Of a stretch of 64,000 nucleotides of DNA, positions 45,658-53,985 are shown in pieces. Where the stretch lies: contig CAMYKU010000008.1 of the NCBI GenBank assembly GCA_947259105.1, positions 1 to 64,000 on the forward strand. The letters run 5' to 3'. Origin of the DNA: an uncultured Alphaproteobacteria bacterium (GTDB lineage Bacteria; Pseudomonadota; Alphaproteobacteria; UBA8366; JADFVY01). Below the pieces are notes generated by a model. That model saw nothing but the letters and a program-made list of their open reading frames with translations. It was not told the origin of the DNA and ran no database searches. Positions within the stretch are counted from its first letter, which is position 1. Every line of letters begins with the position of its first letter. The position numbers and the translations under genes are program-made.

Positions 45658-46200
45658 ATGCGTAGAACTGGAACTGGAACTGGGACAACAGCCGGCCGGC
45701 CTGAACCGCCTGTGAAATCTCGACTACGGCAGAATCTTTTCTGGGTCGCCCCCTGTATTCTCGTGCTCTTAATCCCGCTGCCACCGGCAACAGGGGCGGA
45801 AAAACCGGCTGCTGAAATCGAGAAAATCCGCACCGATCTGGGGGAGGCCTTCGAGTCCTGCCATCACTGGGGCGGCGAAGAGCCCTATGACGAGGAACGC
45901 GCCGCGCAGATCAGGACCGGCTACGAGCGGGACTGCCCGGTGGCGTTCGCCGCGGCGAGGGCCGCTTTCGCCGCCTTGCCCGACGACCCGAAAGTCGCCG
46001 CGATCATCGTCGATCTGGAGGATTATGTCGGGCCACACGCCTTTGAAGGCCAGCGAGTCGCCGGCGATGCCCCAACGAAGAAGCGCCTGTGCGCCAATGC
46101 CGCACGGTTTTACAGCGATCCGGAAGCTCGGGAGATCAGGTTCACCGGCTATTTCGAGGCGTTTTGTCCGTCGGAAGCGGCGGGTCTGCCGGCCCGGTAA
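45658..46200 (+). CDS. Hypothetical exported protein with four cysteines
   Basis: 180 residues, family not recognised. A hydrophobic segment at about 27-46 ending PLPPATGA suggests a signal peptide or anchor. The mature part has four cysteines (ESCHHW, RDCPVA, KRLCANA, EAFCPSE) that could form two disulfides in the periplasm. The first codons lie in a short GGAACT tandem repeat that encodes Gly-Thr; a GTG at 45712 would give a tighter signal peptide. It ends beside a dctM remnant. Confidence 0.55.
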   Translation: MRRTGTGTGTTAGRPEPPVKSRLRQNLFWVAPCILVLLIPLPPATGAEKPAAEIEKIRTDLGEAFESCHHWGGEEPYDEERAAQIRTGYERDCPVAFAAARAAFAALPDDPKVAAIIVDLEDYVGPHAFEGQRVAGDAPTKKRLCANAARFYSDPEAREIRFTGYFEAFCPSEAAGLPAR

Positions 46201-46207
46201 GCCGCCC

Positions 46208-46330
46208 CTACAGCTTGAACGGCACGTAGAGTGCGATATCCGGCAGGAAGTAGATCGCGAACACGCTCGCCAGGATCATCAGGATGAACGGCCAGACGCC
46301 GGCGGCGACCTCGCCCATCCGCGCGCGGCC
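46208..46330 (-). pseudogene. C-terminal remnant of a TRAP transporter DctM subunit
   Basis: About 40 residues ending at a stop at 46208, MGEVAAGVWPFILMILASVF followed by AIYFLPDIALYVPFKL, match the last membrane helix and P-x-x-x-L-x-x-P end of TRAP large permease subunits. Nothing of the remaining 380 or so residues is present; upstream is the end of trpF. It marks a past deletion or rearrangement at the edge of the insertion between trpF and trpB. Confidence 0.65.
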
Positions 46331-46335
46331 GACCC

Positions 46336-46983
46336 TTACAATCCCGCCACGGCCGCGAGAAATTCCCTGATCCTGCCCGGGTTCTTGACGCCGGGTCTGT
46401 CTTCGACGCCGGACGAGGTATCGACGTAGCGGGCACCGGACAGCCGCACCGCTTCGGCGACGTTGCCGGCGTCCAGCCCGCCGGCCAGCATCCAGGGCAG
46501 CGGGAAGTCCCAGCCCTTGAGCAGCAGCCAGTCGAACGCCAGGGCATTGCCGCCCGGCAGCGCGCCGGCCATGTCCTTCGGCGGCTTGGCGTCGAACATC
46601 AGCCACTCCGCCGCCCCGTAATAGGCCGGCGCGCGTTCGACGTCGGCGGAGGCGGCGACGGACACCGCCTTCATCACGCGAAGCCCGGTGCGCGTACGCA
46701 GTTCGGACACGCGCTCGGGGCTTTCCGCGCCATGGAGCTGAAGCATGTCGAGCGCGGCCCGCGAGAGCACCGCGTCGATCTCGTCGTCGCCGGCGTCGAC
46801 GAACAGCCCGACCTTGCCGACGCTGGCGGGAACGATGGTCGTCAGCTCCGCGGCCCGCTCCGGCGTCACCGCGCGCGGACTGGGCGGATAGAACACGAAG
46901 CCGACGAAGGCCGCGCCGCCCTCGACCGCGGCATGGACGGCTTCGGAATCGTTAAGACCGCATATCTTCGCGCGAACCGTCAT
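46336..46983 (-). CDS. trpF: Phosphoribosylanthranilate isomerase
   Basis: 215-residue TIM barrel. KICGLNDSEAVHAA holds the catalytic cysteine, FVFYPPSPRAVTPERAAEL the F-x-x-x-S-P-R loop, and FVDAGDDEIDAVLSRAALDMLQLHG the region before the catalytic aspartate, seen in LMFDAKP. WMLAGGLDAGNVAEAV and DTSSGVEDRPGVKNPGRIREF form the phosphate site. It overlaps the pyrF stop (ATGA). Separated from trpB by an inserted block. Confidence 0.95.
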   Translation of the reverse strand: MTVRAKICGLNDSEAVHAAVEGGAAFVGFVFYPPSPRAVTPERAAELTTIVPASVGKVGLFVDAGDDEIDAVLSRAALDMLQLHGAESPERVSELRTRTGLRVMKAVSVAASADVERAPAYYGAAEWLMFDAKPPKDMAGALPGGNALAFDWLLLKGWDFPLPWMLAGGLDAGNVAEAVRLSGARYVDTSSGVEDRPGVKNPGRIREFLAAVAGL

Positions 46984-47702
46984 GATTCGGCGAGTTCCGC
47001 CGAAATCCGTCGTGCGGCGGCGGCCGGGTCCGGGGCGCCGGTGATGGGGCGTCCGATCACCAGCCAGTCGGCGCCGGCCGCCAGGGCTTCAGCCGGAGTC
47101 ATGACCCGTTTCTGATCGTCTTTCGCGGCGCCGGCGGGGCGGATTCCGGGCACGACGAGGGTAAGGCCGGGGCCGCAGGCCTCGCGGATCGGCACGATTT
47201 CGAATGGCGAGCACACCACGCCGTCGAGGCCGCAGTCCCGGGCGAGCCGGGCCAGGCGGACGACCTGCTCCGTGGCCGGGCCCTTCTGGCCGACCGAACC
47301 GATATCCGCGTCGTCCAGACTGGTCAGCACGGTCACGGCGATCACCAGCGGCCGCCGCACGCCGAGACGCGCGGCTTCGTCCTCTGCCGCGTGCCGCGCC
47401 GCCTCCATCATGGCCGCCCCTCCCGCGGCGTGGACGTTCAGGATCGTTGGCCGCAGCTGCACCGCAGCCCGCACCGCGCCGGCGACGGTGTTCGGGATGT
47501 CGTGATATTTCAGGTCGAGGAAGAGGTTGTCATGGCCGGACGCCACATCGCGGACACCGGCGGGGCCGTTGGCATTGAAGAATTCCAGCCCGAGCTTGAT
47601 GCCCCCGACCGAATCGCCGACCCGGCGCACAAGATCCCTGGCGTGCCCGGGATCCGGCGTATCGATCGCGACGAGTATGGGATTTCTGCCGTCGGGCGTC
47701 AC
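46980..47702 (-). CDS. pyrF: Orotidine 5'-phosphate decarboxylase
   Basis: 240 residues. The catalytic tetrad region is FLDLKYHDIPNTV with D63, K65 and D68; VAIDTPDPGHARDLV is the first strand and PGIRPAGAAKDDQKRVMTP the R-P phosphate loop, with DWLVIGRPITGAPDP at the end. It makes UMP. pyrF-trpF overlap is the usual arrangement in this group. Confidence 0.96.
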   Translation of the reverse strand: MTPDGRNPILVAIDTPDPGHARDLVRRVGDSVGGIKLGLEFFNANGPAGVRDVASGHDNLFLDLKYHDIPNTVAGAVRAAVQLRPTILNVHAAGGAAMMEAARHAAEDEAARLGVRRPLVIAVTVLTSLDDADIGSVGQKGPATEQVVRLARLARDCGLDGVVCSPFEIVPIREACGPGLTLVVPGIRPAGAAKDDQKRVMTPAEALAAGADWLVIGRPITGAPDPAAAARRISAELAES

Positions 47703-47803
47703 TGTGCATCTTCCCTGCTGCGTAGCACGAAGCGGTGTACACCAGCCAAGGTTTTCAGGAAATGGTCTTTCGGGCCGCCCGGGCCGCCCGGGCCGCCGAA
47801 GGG

Positions 47804-48181
47804 CTATCGGCCGAGCGCGGCATCAACCGGCGCCGGCAGCCCTTTCGCTGGTGGTAGATCCGCCTGTAATGCGGCGATCGCGCGTTCGGCGTCCTGCACT
47901 TTGCGGCGCAACTCCTCGATTTCGATATCGCGGGTCCGCACCGCGCGCTCGGCCGACCGTGCCCTGGCGCGCACCCGGCCGGCGCCGAACCAGGCTACGA
48001 TGCCACCGGCGAAGAAACCGATAAACAGGCTGCCCAGCGCCACGGCGAACACCGGCACGGCAAGCACCCACTCGTCCGGCAGCGGCCAGAGCGACAGTTC
48101 GACGGGGTCCATGTTGGATATGGCGAACAGGGGTGCGGCCACGAGCAGCGGCACGGCTATCAACCAGTAAACGAGTCTCAT
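47804..48181 (-). CDS. lapA: LapA family protein (DUF1049)
   Basis: 125 residues. Two membrane helices (about 4-20 and 40-66) flank the short FAISNMDPVELSLWPLP segment characteristic of LapA/DUF1049 proteins, and a cytoplasmic coiled coil follows (RARARSAERAVRTRDIEIEE). In gammaproteobacteria LapA helps regulate LPS synthesis with LapB. It sits between ihfB and pyrF, the standard place in alphaproteobacteria. Confidence 0.85.
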   Translation of the reverse strand: MRLVYWLIAVPLLVAAPLFAISNMDPVELSLWPLPDEWVLAVPVFAVALGSLFIGFFAGGIVAWFGAGRVRARARSAERAVRTRDIEIEELRRKVQDAERAIAALQADLPPAKGLPAPVDAALGR

Positions 48182-48206
48182 CTGACGGCGCCCCTGCGCC
48201 CGAGGC

Positions 48207-48494
48207 TCAATTCGAGCCCGTATTCACGAGTTCACGCAAATGCTTGCCCGTCTTGAAAAACGGAACGGTCTTGGGTGAGACATGAACGGTCGCGCCGGTC
48301 CGGGGGTTGCGGCCGATCCGCGCCGCCCGATGCTTGACGGAAAAGGTTCCAAAGCCGCGCAATTCAACCCGGTCTCCACGTTCCAGGGCCGCCGAAATTT
48401 CGTCGAATACGGTACTTACGATTCGCTCCACCTCCCGATGGATGAGATGCGGATGTCTTTCCGCAAGCCTCTGTATCAATTCCGATTTCGTCAT
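48207..48494 (-). CDS. ihfB: Integration host factor subunit beta
   Basis: 95 residues of HU/IHF fold. [20 protein letters not shown] is the typical beta-subunit start; [28 protein letters not shown] holds the DNA-intercalating arm with the R-N-P-R-T-G motif; [15 protein letters not shown] closes. It partners IhfA (encoded elsewhere). The start at 48494 leaves a 240-base leader downstream of rpsA. Confidence 0.95.
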   Translation of the reverse strand: MTKSELIQRLAERHPHLIHREVERIVSTVFDEISAALERGDRVELRGFGTFSVKHRAARIGRNPRTGATVHVSPKTVPFFKTGKHLRELVNTGSN

Positions 48495-48672
48495 CAGGGA
48501 CACCCCCTCCGGTGGCACGGCGATACCTGCAAATTCGGGGAGCGGTTTCGATGGCGCCGGTCCCCAGCGTCGTCCAGAGGCGAAGCGTGCCAAAGCAGAC
48601 CGACTCCGTCAAGCGATAAGCCTCACAAACCAAACGGAAAATTGAAATCCGGTGCGCTGCCGTGCCGGACAA

Positions 48673-48700
48673 CGGCGGTCCGCCCCGGGGCAGACCGCCG
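48673..48700 (-). terminator. Hairpin after rpsA
   Basis: Eight-pair stem CGGCGGTC / GACCGCCG around a GC-rich loop, 35-63 bases after the rpsA stop on the minus strand. The following T tract is poor (TTGTCC), so termination may be weak or Rho-assisted. Confidence 0.4.
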
Positions 48701-48735
48701 CTTCGCGACCAGAACCGGCCGCCCCGTTATCCGTC

Positions 48736-50973
48736 CTATTCCGCCTTTTTCCCGCTGGCCTTCTTCGCCTTCGCCGGTTTGGCGCCCTTTTTGTCCTCAG
48801 CCTTGTCCGCGCCGTCGGCCTTCTTGGCCTTGGCTGGCTTCTTGGCCTTTTCGGCCTTGCCGTCGCTGTCGTCGGTCTCTTCCGTTTCGGCCTTCTTGGT
48901 CTTGGCGGGCTTGGTCTTCTTCACCTCCTCCGCGGACTCCCCTGCGTCTTTCGTTTCCGCCTTCTTGGCCTTGGCGGGTTTGGCTTCCTTCTCGGTGGCG
49001 GAATCGTCGTCGGCTTTCCTGGCCTTTGCAGACTTGGCCTTCTTGGCCTCTTCCCCGGGCTCCCCGGCGTCTTCCACCTCGGTCTTCTCGATCTCTTTAC
49101 CGGACTCGCCGGCGTCTTCCGTTTTGGCCTTGGCGGGCTTGGCCTTCCTGGCCTCGTCGCCGGGCTCCCCGGCGTCTTCGACCTCGGTCTTCTCGACCTC
49201 TTTACCGGACTCGCCGGCGTCTTCCGTTTCGACCTTCTTGGCCTTGGCGGGCTTGGCCTTCTTGACCTCGTCGCCGGCCTTTTCCTGGGCCTGCCGCCTG
49301 GACTTGAGGGCCGCGCCAAGGATATCGCCCAGCGACGCCCCGGAATCCGAACTGCCGAATTCCGCCATGGCCTTCTTCTCTTCCTCGACCTCGCGGGCCT
49401 TGATCGACAGGTTGACCTTCCGCCCCGACTTGTCGATCGTGGTTATCTTCGCATCCACCTTCTCGCCCACGGCAAAGCGGTCCGGCCGCTGTTCCGAACG
49501 TTCACGCGACAGGTCCGTCTTGCGGATGAACCCGGGGACGCTCTCGTTCGCGAGCACCTCGATGCCGCTGTCGAGGATCCTGGAGACGGTGCAGGTGACG
49601 ACGGCGCCCTTCCTGATCGATTTCATGCCGCCTTCGAGCGGATCCACGCGCAGCTGCTTGATGCCGAGGCTGATGCGCTCCTTGGTGACATCGACATCGA
49701 GAACCTTGACCTTCACGATGTCGCCTTTCTTGTATTCGGCGATCGCGTCCTCGCCCGATTTTTCCCAGCTGATGTCCGACATGTGCACCATGCCGTCGAT
49801 CTCGCCGGGCAGGCCGACGAAGAGGCCGAATTCCGTGATATTCTTGATCTCGCCTTCGAGTTCGGCTCCGGTCGTATGCTCGGCCACGAAACTGTCCCAC
49901 GGGTTGTCGAGACACTGTTTGAGGCCCAGGCTGATCCGGCGCTTCTGCGGATCGACGTCGAGGACCATGACCTCGACCTCCTGGCTCGTCGACACGATCT
50001 TGCCCGGGTGGACGTTCTTTTTCGTCCAGCTCATCTCGGAGACGTGGACCAGGCCTTCAATACCCGGCTCCAGCTCGACGAACGCGCCGTAGTCGGCGAT
50101 ATTGGTGACCCGGCCCACGAATTTCGTACCGACCGGGTACTTCGCCACGACGTCGTCCCACGGATCGGCCTCAAGCTGCTTCATCCCGAGGCTGATGCGC
50201 TGGGTTTCGGGATTGAACCGGATCACCTGCACGTCGACCGTCTGGCCGATCTGCAGGACTTCCGAGGGATGGTTGATCCGCTGCCAGGCGATGTCGGTGA
50301 CGTGCAACAGCCCGTCGACGCCGCCGAGGTCGACGAACGCGCCGTAATCGGTGATGTTCTTCACCACGCCCTGCAGCACCTGCCCTTCCTTGAGGTTGGC
50401 GACCAGCTCGTTGCGTGCTTCGGCGCGGCTCTCTTCCAGAACGGCGCGGCGGGAAACCACGATATTGCCCCGGCTGCGGTCCATCTTCAGGATCTGGAAG
50501 GGCTGCGGCGTGTTCATGAGCGGCGTGACGTCGCGGACCGGCCGGATATCGACCTGGCTGCCCGGGAGGAAAGCGCTGACACCGGAAAGGTCGACGGTGA
50601 ACCCGCCCTTGACCCGGTGATAGATCACTCCGGTGACACGCTCATTGCCGCGGAAGGCAACTTCCAGCTGGCCCCAGGCCTCTTCGCGCCGCGCCTTTTC
50701 GCGGGACAGCATGACCTCGCCGTGCCGGTCTTCCATGCGCTCCAGGAACACCTCGACGATATCGCCGGGCTGCAATTCGGGCTTCTGCCCCGGTGCGGCA
50801 AATTCCTTCGCGGCGACGCGTCCTTCGGCCTTAAGCCCGACATCGATGATGACGAAGTCGTTGTCGACGCTGACCACGGTACCGGGGATCACAGATCCCT
50901 CTAATCCTTCATTCGCGACGAGCGATTCTTCCAAAAGCGCTGCAAAGCTTTCCTTTTCCTGCGCACTAGCCAT
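48736..50973 (-). CDS. rpsA: 30S ribosomal protein S1 with a long K/A/E/P-rich tail
   Basis: 745 residues; typical alphaproteobacterial S1 is about 560-570. Six S1 domains occupy roughly 29-95, 112-178, 197-265, 282-352, 369-439 and 455-525, with signatures such as ITDYGAFVDLGGVDGLLHVTD and IADYGAFVELEPGIEGLVHVSE. SLGDILGAALKSRR (547-560) is the normal end. Residues 566-745 add a low-complexity tail of AKPAKAKK-type basic blocks and acidic TEDAGESG/VEDAGEPG blocks, including a 35-residue tandem repeat at 583-652. S1 binds mRNA on the 30S subunit; the tail resembles histone-H1-like nucleic-acid-binding tails, an inference from composition. Confidence 0.96.
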   Translation of the reverse strand: MASAQEKESFAALLEESLVANEGLEGSVIPGTVVSVDNDFVIIDVGLKAEGRVAAKEFAAPGQKPELQPGDIVEVFLERMEDRHGEVMLSREKARREEAWGQLEVAFRGNERVTGVIYHRVKGGFTVDLSGVSAFLPGSQVDIRPVRDVTPLMNTPQPFQILKMDRSRGNIVVSRRAVLEESRAEARNELVANLKEGQVLQGVVKNITDYGAFVDLGGVDGLLHVTDIAWQRINHPSEVLQIGQTVDVQVIRFNPETQRISLGMKQLEADPWDDVVAKYPVGTKFVGRVTNIADYGAFVELEPGIEGLVHVSEMSWTKKNVHPGKIVSTSQEVEVMVLDVDPQKRRISLGLKQCLDNPWDSFVAEHTTGAELEGEIKNITEFGLFVGLPGEIDGMVHMSDISWEKSGEDAIAEYKKGDIVKVKVLDVDVTKERISLGIKQLRVDPLEGGMKSIRKGAVVTCTVSRILDSGIEVLANESVPGFIRKTDLSRERSEQRPDRFAVGEKVDAKITTIDKSGRKVNLSIKAREVEEEKKAMAEFGSSDSGASLGDILGAALKSRRQAQEKAGDEVKKAKPAKAKKVETEDAGESGKEVEKTEVEDAGEPGDEARKAKPAKAKTEDAGESGKEIEKTEVEDAGEPGEEAKKAKSAKARKADDDSATEKEAKPAKAKKAETKDAGESAEEVKKTKPAKTKKAETEETDDSDGKAEKAKKPAKAKKADGADKAEDKKGAKPAKAKKASGKKAE
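49018..49227 (-). repeat. 105-bp tandem repeat inside rpsA
   Basis: Encodes residues 583-617 and 618-652 of S1, two 35-residue units that both begin TEDAGESGKE and contain EKTEVEDAGEPG. Differences are conservative (V/I, D/E, R/K, P/S). It shows that the tail grew by duplication. Confidence 0.85.
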
Positions 50974-51102
50974 GTCTTCTGCGGTCCTTTCAGTTCAACG
51001 GTTTTCCGGCCGGCCGGTTGTCTCCGGCGGTCTTTGGTGAATGATCTCGCAGCCCTCTGCCCGGGCTTTCGGCCCTGGCGAAGGCGCCGCGAATACGCCT
51101 CG

Positions 51103-51756
51103 CTATCCTGTGGGAACGCCACCACTCGAAACGGCCTCGATATGCCTTGCCGCTGTGGCAAACGCCGCGTCGGCATCCATATCGGTCGTATCCAGTACGA
51201 TAGCGTCCTCAGCCGGCTTCAACGGGGCGACGTTGCGCGCACTGTCACGCGCATCCCGTTCCCGTAAATCCTGCAGGACGCGCGCATATATACTGGTCTC
51301 TCCCCGGTTGAGCAACTCCTTATGCCGCCTTTCCGCGCGGGTCGGGGCACTGGCCGTCACGAAGAACTTGAAGTCGGCGTCGGGGCACACGACGGTGCCG
51401 ATATCGCGCCCGTCCAGAACGGCGCCCGCGGCGCCGTCGGGCGGGCTTTCCGCAAATTCGCGCTGGAACTGCAGCAGCACCGCCCGGACCGCCGGGATCG
51501 CCGCCACCTTCGATGCCGCCTGCGCGGCTTCGTCGCCGGCCAGGGTCGGGTCGTCCAGCATATCCGGATCCAGCGCGCGCGCCGCCGCCTCAGCGGCGCC
51601 GGTGTCGGAGGGATCGCGGCCGGCGCGGATCACCGCGAGCCCGACCGCGCGATACAGCCGGCCGGTATCCAGATGGGCGAGGCCCAAATGTTGGGCGAGG
51701 CGCCGCGCCAGGGTGCCCTTGCCGGAAGCCGCGGGCCCGTCGACAGCAATGATCAT
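51103..51756 (-). CDS. cmk: Cytidylate kinase
   Basis: 217 residues. P-loop [17 protein letters not shown] is near the N-terminus; [16 protein letters not shown] and [21 protein letters not shown] are the CMP-binding motifs; [20 protein letters not shown] is the LID region. It makes CDP from CMP. ATG 51756 overlaps the aroA stop, and rpsA lies downstream, the classical aroA-cmk-rpsA order. Confidence 0.96.
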   Translation of the reverse strand: MIIAVDGPAASGKGTLARRLAQHLGLAHLDTGRLYRAVGLAVIRAGRDPSDTGAAEAAARALDPDMLDDPTLAGDEAAQAASKVAAIPAVRAVLLQFQREFAESPPDGAAGAVLDGRDIGTVVCPDADFKFFVTASAPTRAERRHKELLNRGETSIYARVLQDLRERDARDSARNVAPLKPAEDAIVLDTTDMDADAAFATAARHIEAVSSGGVPTG

Positions 51757-53090
51757 CGGGTTTCCCCGGCGGGGCCGATGGCGGCGCCGAGGTCGTTCAT
51801 CAGTGCGGCAAATCCCGGGAAGCTGGTTTCGATCGGGCCTGAATCGTCGATCGTTACCGCCCGTTCCGCCGCCAGGCCGAGCACCAGGAACGCCATCGCG
51901 ATGCGGTGGTCCAGATCGGTCGCGATCGCGCCGCCGCCCGGTATGCCGCCGCCGCAGCCATGCACGACGAGGCTGTCCTCGCCCTCCTCGATCTCGACGC
52001 CGCATGCGGCGAGGCCGCGCGCCATCGTGGCCAGCCGGTCGCTCTCCTTCACGCGAAGCTCCGCGATGCCGTGCATCGCGGTCTTCCCTTCGGCGACGGC
52101 GGCCGCCACGGCAAGGATCGGGTATTCGTCGATCATCGACGGCGCCCGCGACGCCGGCACCGCGACCCCGGCCAGGGCGCCGGCCCGCACCCGGAGGTCG
52201 GCAACCGGCTCGCCGGCGATGGCCTGCTCGTTCCGAATCTCGATGTCGGCGCCCATCTCCCGCAACGTGTCGATCAGACCGATGCGCCGCGGATTGATCC
52301 CGACACCGGTCAGCACGATCTCGGAGCCCGGCACGATCAGCGCCGCAACCATGGGAAAAGCCGCCGAGCTGATATCGGCCGGCACCTGGATTTCGCGGCC
52401 GGTCAATTCCGGCTGGCCCGTGACGGTGACGGCCAGCGCGCCGTCGCCCTCCTCGGCGACATCCACCTCGGCGCCGAAATGGCGCAGCATGCGCTCGGTA
52501 TGGTCGCGGGTCGGCTGCAGCTCGACGGCGGTGGTCCTGCCGGGCGTGTTCAGGCCGGCCAGCAGGACGGCCGACTTCACCTGCGCCGAGGCGACGGGCA
52601 GCCTGTAATGCACGGGCATCGGGTCGGCGGTGCCGATGATCGCGAGCGGCATGCGGCCGCCGCCACGCGTTACGATCTGTGCGCCGAACTGTTCGAGCGG
52701 CGCCCGCACGCGTCCCATCGGCCGGCGGCACAGCGATGAATCCCCGGTCAGAAACGCCGTCAGCGGATGGCTGGCCAGGATTCCCATCAGCAGGCGCGCC
52801 GCCGTGCCGGAATTCCCCATGTCGAGAATTTCCGCCGGTTCCGTGAGCCCCCCGAGGCCCCGTCCCCGGACATGCCAGACATTGCCCTCGCCGCGCTCGA
52901 CGGTGGCGCCGAGCGCCCGCATCGCGGCCGCCGTCCGCAGGACGTCCTCGCCTTCGAGGAGTCCCTCGATCACGGTCTCGCCGGCGGCCAGCGCGCCGAT
53001 CAGCAGCGCCCGGTGCGAAATCGACTTGTCGCCCGGCACGCGCATTGCGCCTGAAAGCGGCTTTGCGGGACGGGATTCCAGCGGGTTCAT
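51753..53090 (-). CDS. aroA: 3-phosphoshikimate 1-carboxyvinyltransferase, class II type
   Basis: 445 residues. [67 protein letters not shown] and [10 protein letters not shown] are EPSP synthase motifs, and the whole pattern follows the class II (CP4-like) group. At the position where CP4 has alanine in GNAAT, this enzyme has GNSGT with glycine, as in glyphosate-sensitive enzymes, so tolerance is not predicted. The start at 53090 was chosen to begin [15 protein letters not shown]; the frame extends further upstream without support. It acts in chorismate synthesis. Confidence 0.95.
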   Translation of the reverse strand: MNPLESRPAKPLSGAMRVPGDKSISHRALLIGALAAGETVIEGLLEGEDVLRTAAAMRALGATVERGEGNVWHVRGRGLGGLTEPAEILDMGNSGTAARLLMGILASHPLTAFLTGDSSLCRRPMGRVRAPLEQFGAQIVTRGGGRMPLAIIGTADPMPVHYRLPVASAQVKSAVLLAGLNTPGRTTAVELQPTRDHTERMLRHFGAEVDVAEEGDGALAVTVTGQPELTGREIQVPADISSAAFPMVAALIVPGSEIVLTGVGINPRRIGLIDTLREMGADIEIRNEQAIAGEPVADLRVRAGALAGVAVPASRAPSMIDEYPILAVAAAVAEGKTAMHGIAELRVKESDRLATMARGLAACGVEIEEGEDSLVVHGCGGGIPGGGAIATDLDHRIAMAFLVLGLAAERAVTIDDSGPIETSFPGFAALMNDLGAAIGPAGETR

Positions 53091-53303
53091 CTGTGCCTCG
53101 TGTGACCGGTCGCCGGAACCCTTTCCGGCGCGGCGATGCCTGTAGCACAAACGGCAATGCGCGAACAGGGGCAGGGTCCGGTCAGGCACGAACCGGCGGG
53201 CCTCCCGAAATTTGCTTTTGACAGGCGGCGGCGTCCCGTGGCAAGTGCCTTTGCAGCGACACTTTCCGGACGATCATTGTTACCCGAGTTGAGGAGGACG
53301 ATT

Positions 53304-53639
53304 GTGGCCAAGCCTGAATGGGGCGCGAAACGCATATGCCAGAGCTGCAGTGCGCCGTTTTACGATTTGCGCCGGGATCCCATCATATGCCCCAAATGCG
53401 GCGCGACATTCGATCCGGAGGCCGTCCTGAAATCCCGGCGCACGCGTGGCGCGGAGGAGGTGGTCGCGGAAAAACCGAAACCGAAGGTGGAGGTCCCGGA
53501 GGTCGCCGCCGATACCGAGGAGGAGGAGGTCGTCGCCGACGACGACGAGGACGATGACGTCCTGGAAGACGCGAGCGACCTCGGCGACGACGACGTGACC
53601 GCTGTCATCGAAACCCCAGCGGACAAAGAGGACACCTGA
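53304..53639 (+). CDS. TIGR02300 family protein (zinc-ribbon plus acidic tail)
   Basis: 111 residues. The N-terminal half holds the family signature AKPEWGAKRICQSCSAPFYD followed by LRRDP and CPKCG, a four-cysteine zinc ribbon (CQSC, CPKC). The C-terminal half is extremely acidic (EEEVVADDDEDDDVLEDASD). The function is unknown; the family is nearly universal in alphaproteobacteria and sits between aroA and a tRNA-Ala gene as here. GTG start at 53304 with GAGGAGG upstream. Confidence 0.9.
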   Translation: MAKPEWGAKRICQSCSAPFYDLRRDPIICPKCGATFDPEAVLKSRRTRGAEEVVAEKPKPKVEVPEVAADTEEEEVVADDDEDDDVLEDASDLGDDDVTAVIETPADKEDT

Positions 53640-53747
53640 GGCTGGCGGTTGCGGGTGAGGCTGGCCGGCCATTTTTCGCTTGCGCGCGTGCGCCGCTGTC
53701 CTATATGCATGCCGACCGCGCCGGGCGTCAGCCCGGCGGACGCCCAT

Positions 53748-53823
<76 letters not shown>

Positions 53824-53835
53824 ATTTCCGGATAA

Positions 53836-53862
53836 GGGTCGCCCGGTCGCGCGGCCCTTTTT
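53836..53862 (+). terminator. Rho-independent terminator after tRNA-Ala
   Basis: GGGTCGC pairs with GCGGCCC (one G-T wobble) around an eight-base loop, directly followed by TTTTT. It starts 12 bases after the tRNA CCA end. Confidence 0.75.
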
Positions 53863-53985
53863 GTTTCCGGCCGGTCCCGTCCTGCCGCGAAGGGGCGGCC
53901 GCAGGCGCAGCACCTCTCCCCGAAACCGGTTTCGGACATCCCGGAATTGCATTAGGTTGCCGCGATCCCATAGAGGCAGCGGCCG

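Noticed and set aside
47765-47810. GGGCCGCCC triple repeat between pyrF and lapA as a regulatory element
   Set aside because: Only a 9-base GC-rich microrepeat at the lapA 3' end; likely slippage without evidence of function.
51753-53090. Glyphosate-tolerant EPSP synthase, because the sequence follows the CP4 class
   Set aside because: The residue corresponding to the CP4 alanine is glycine (GNSGT), so tolerance cannot be claimed from sequence.
53640-53747. Possible small gene ahead of tRNA-Ala
   Set aside because: The short frames run into the tRNA gene and have no ribosome-binding site.
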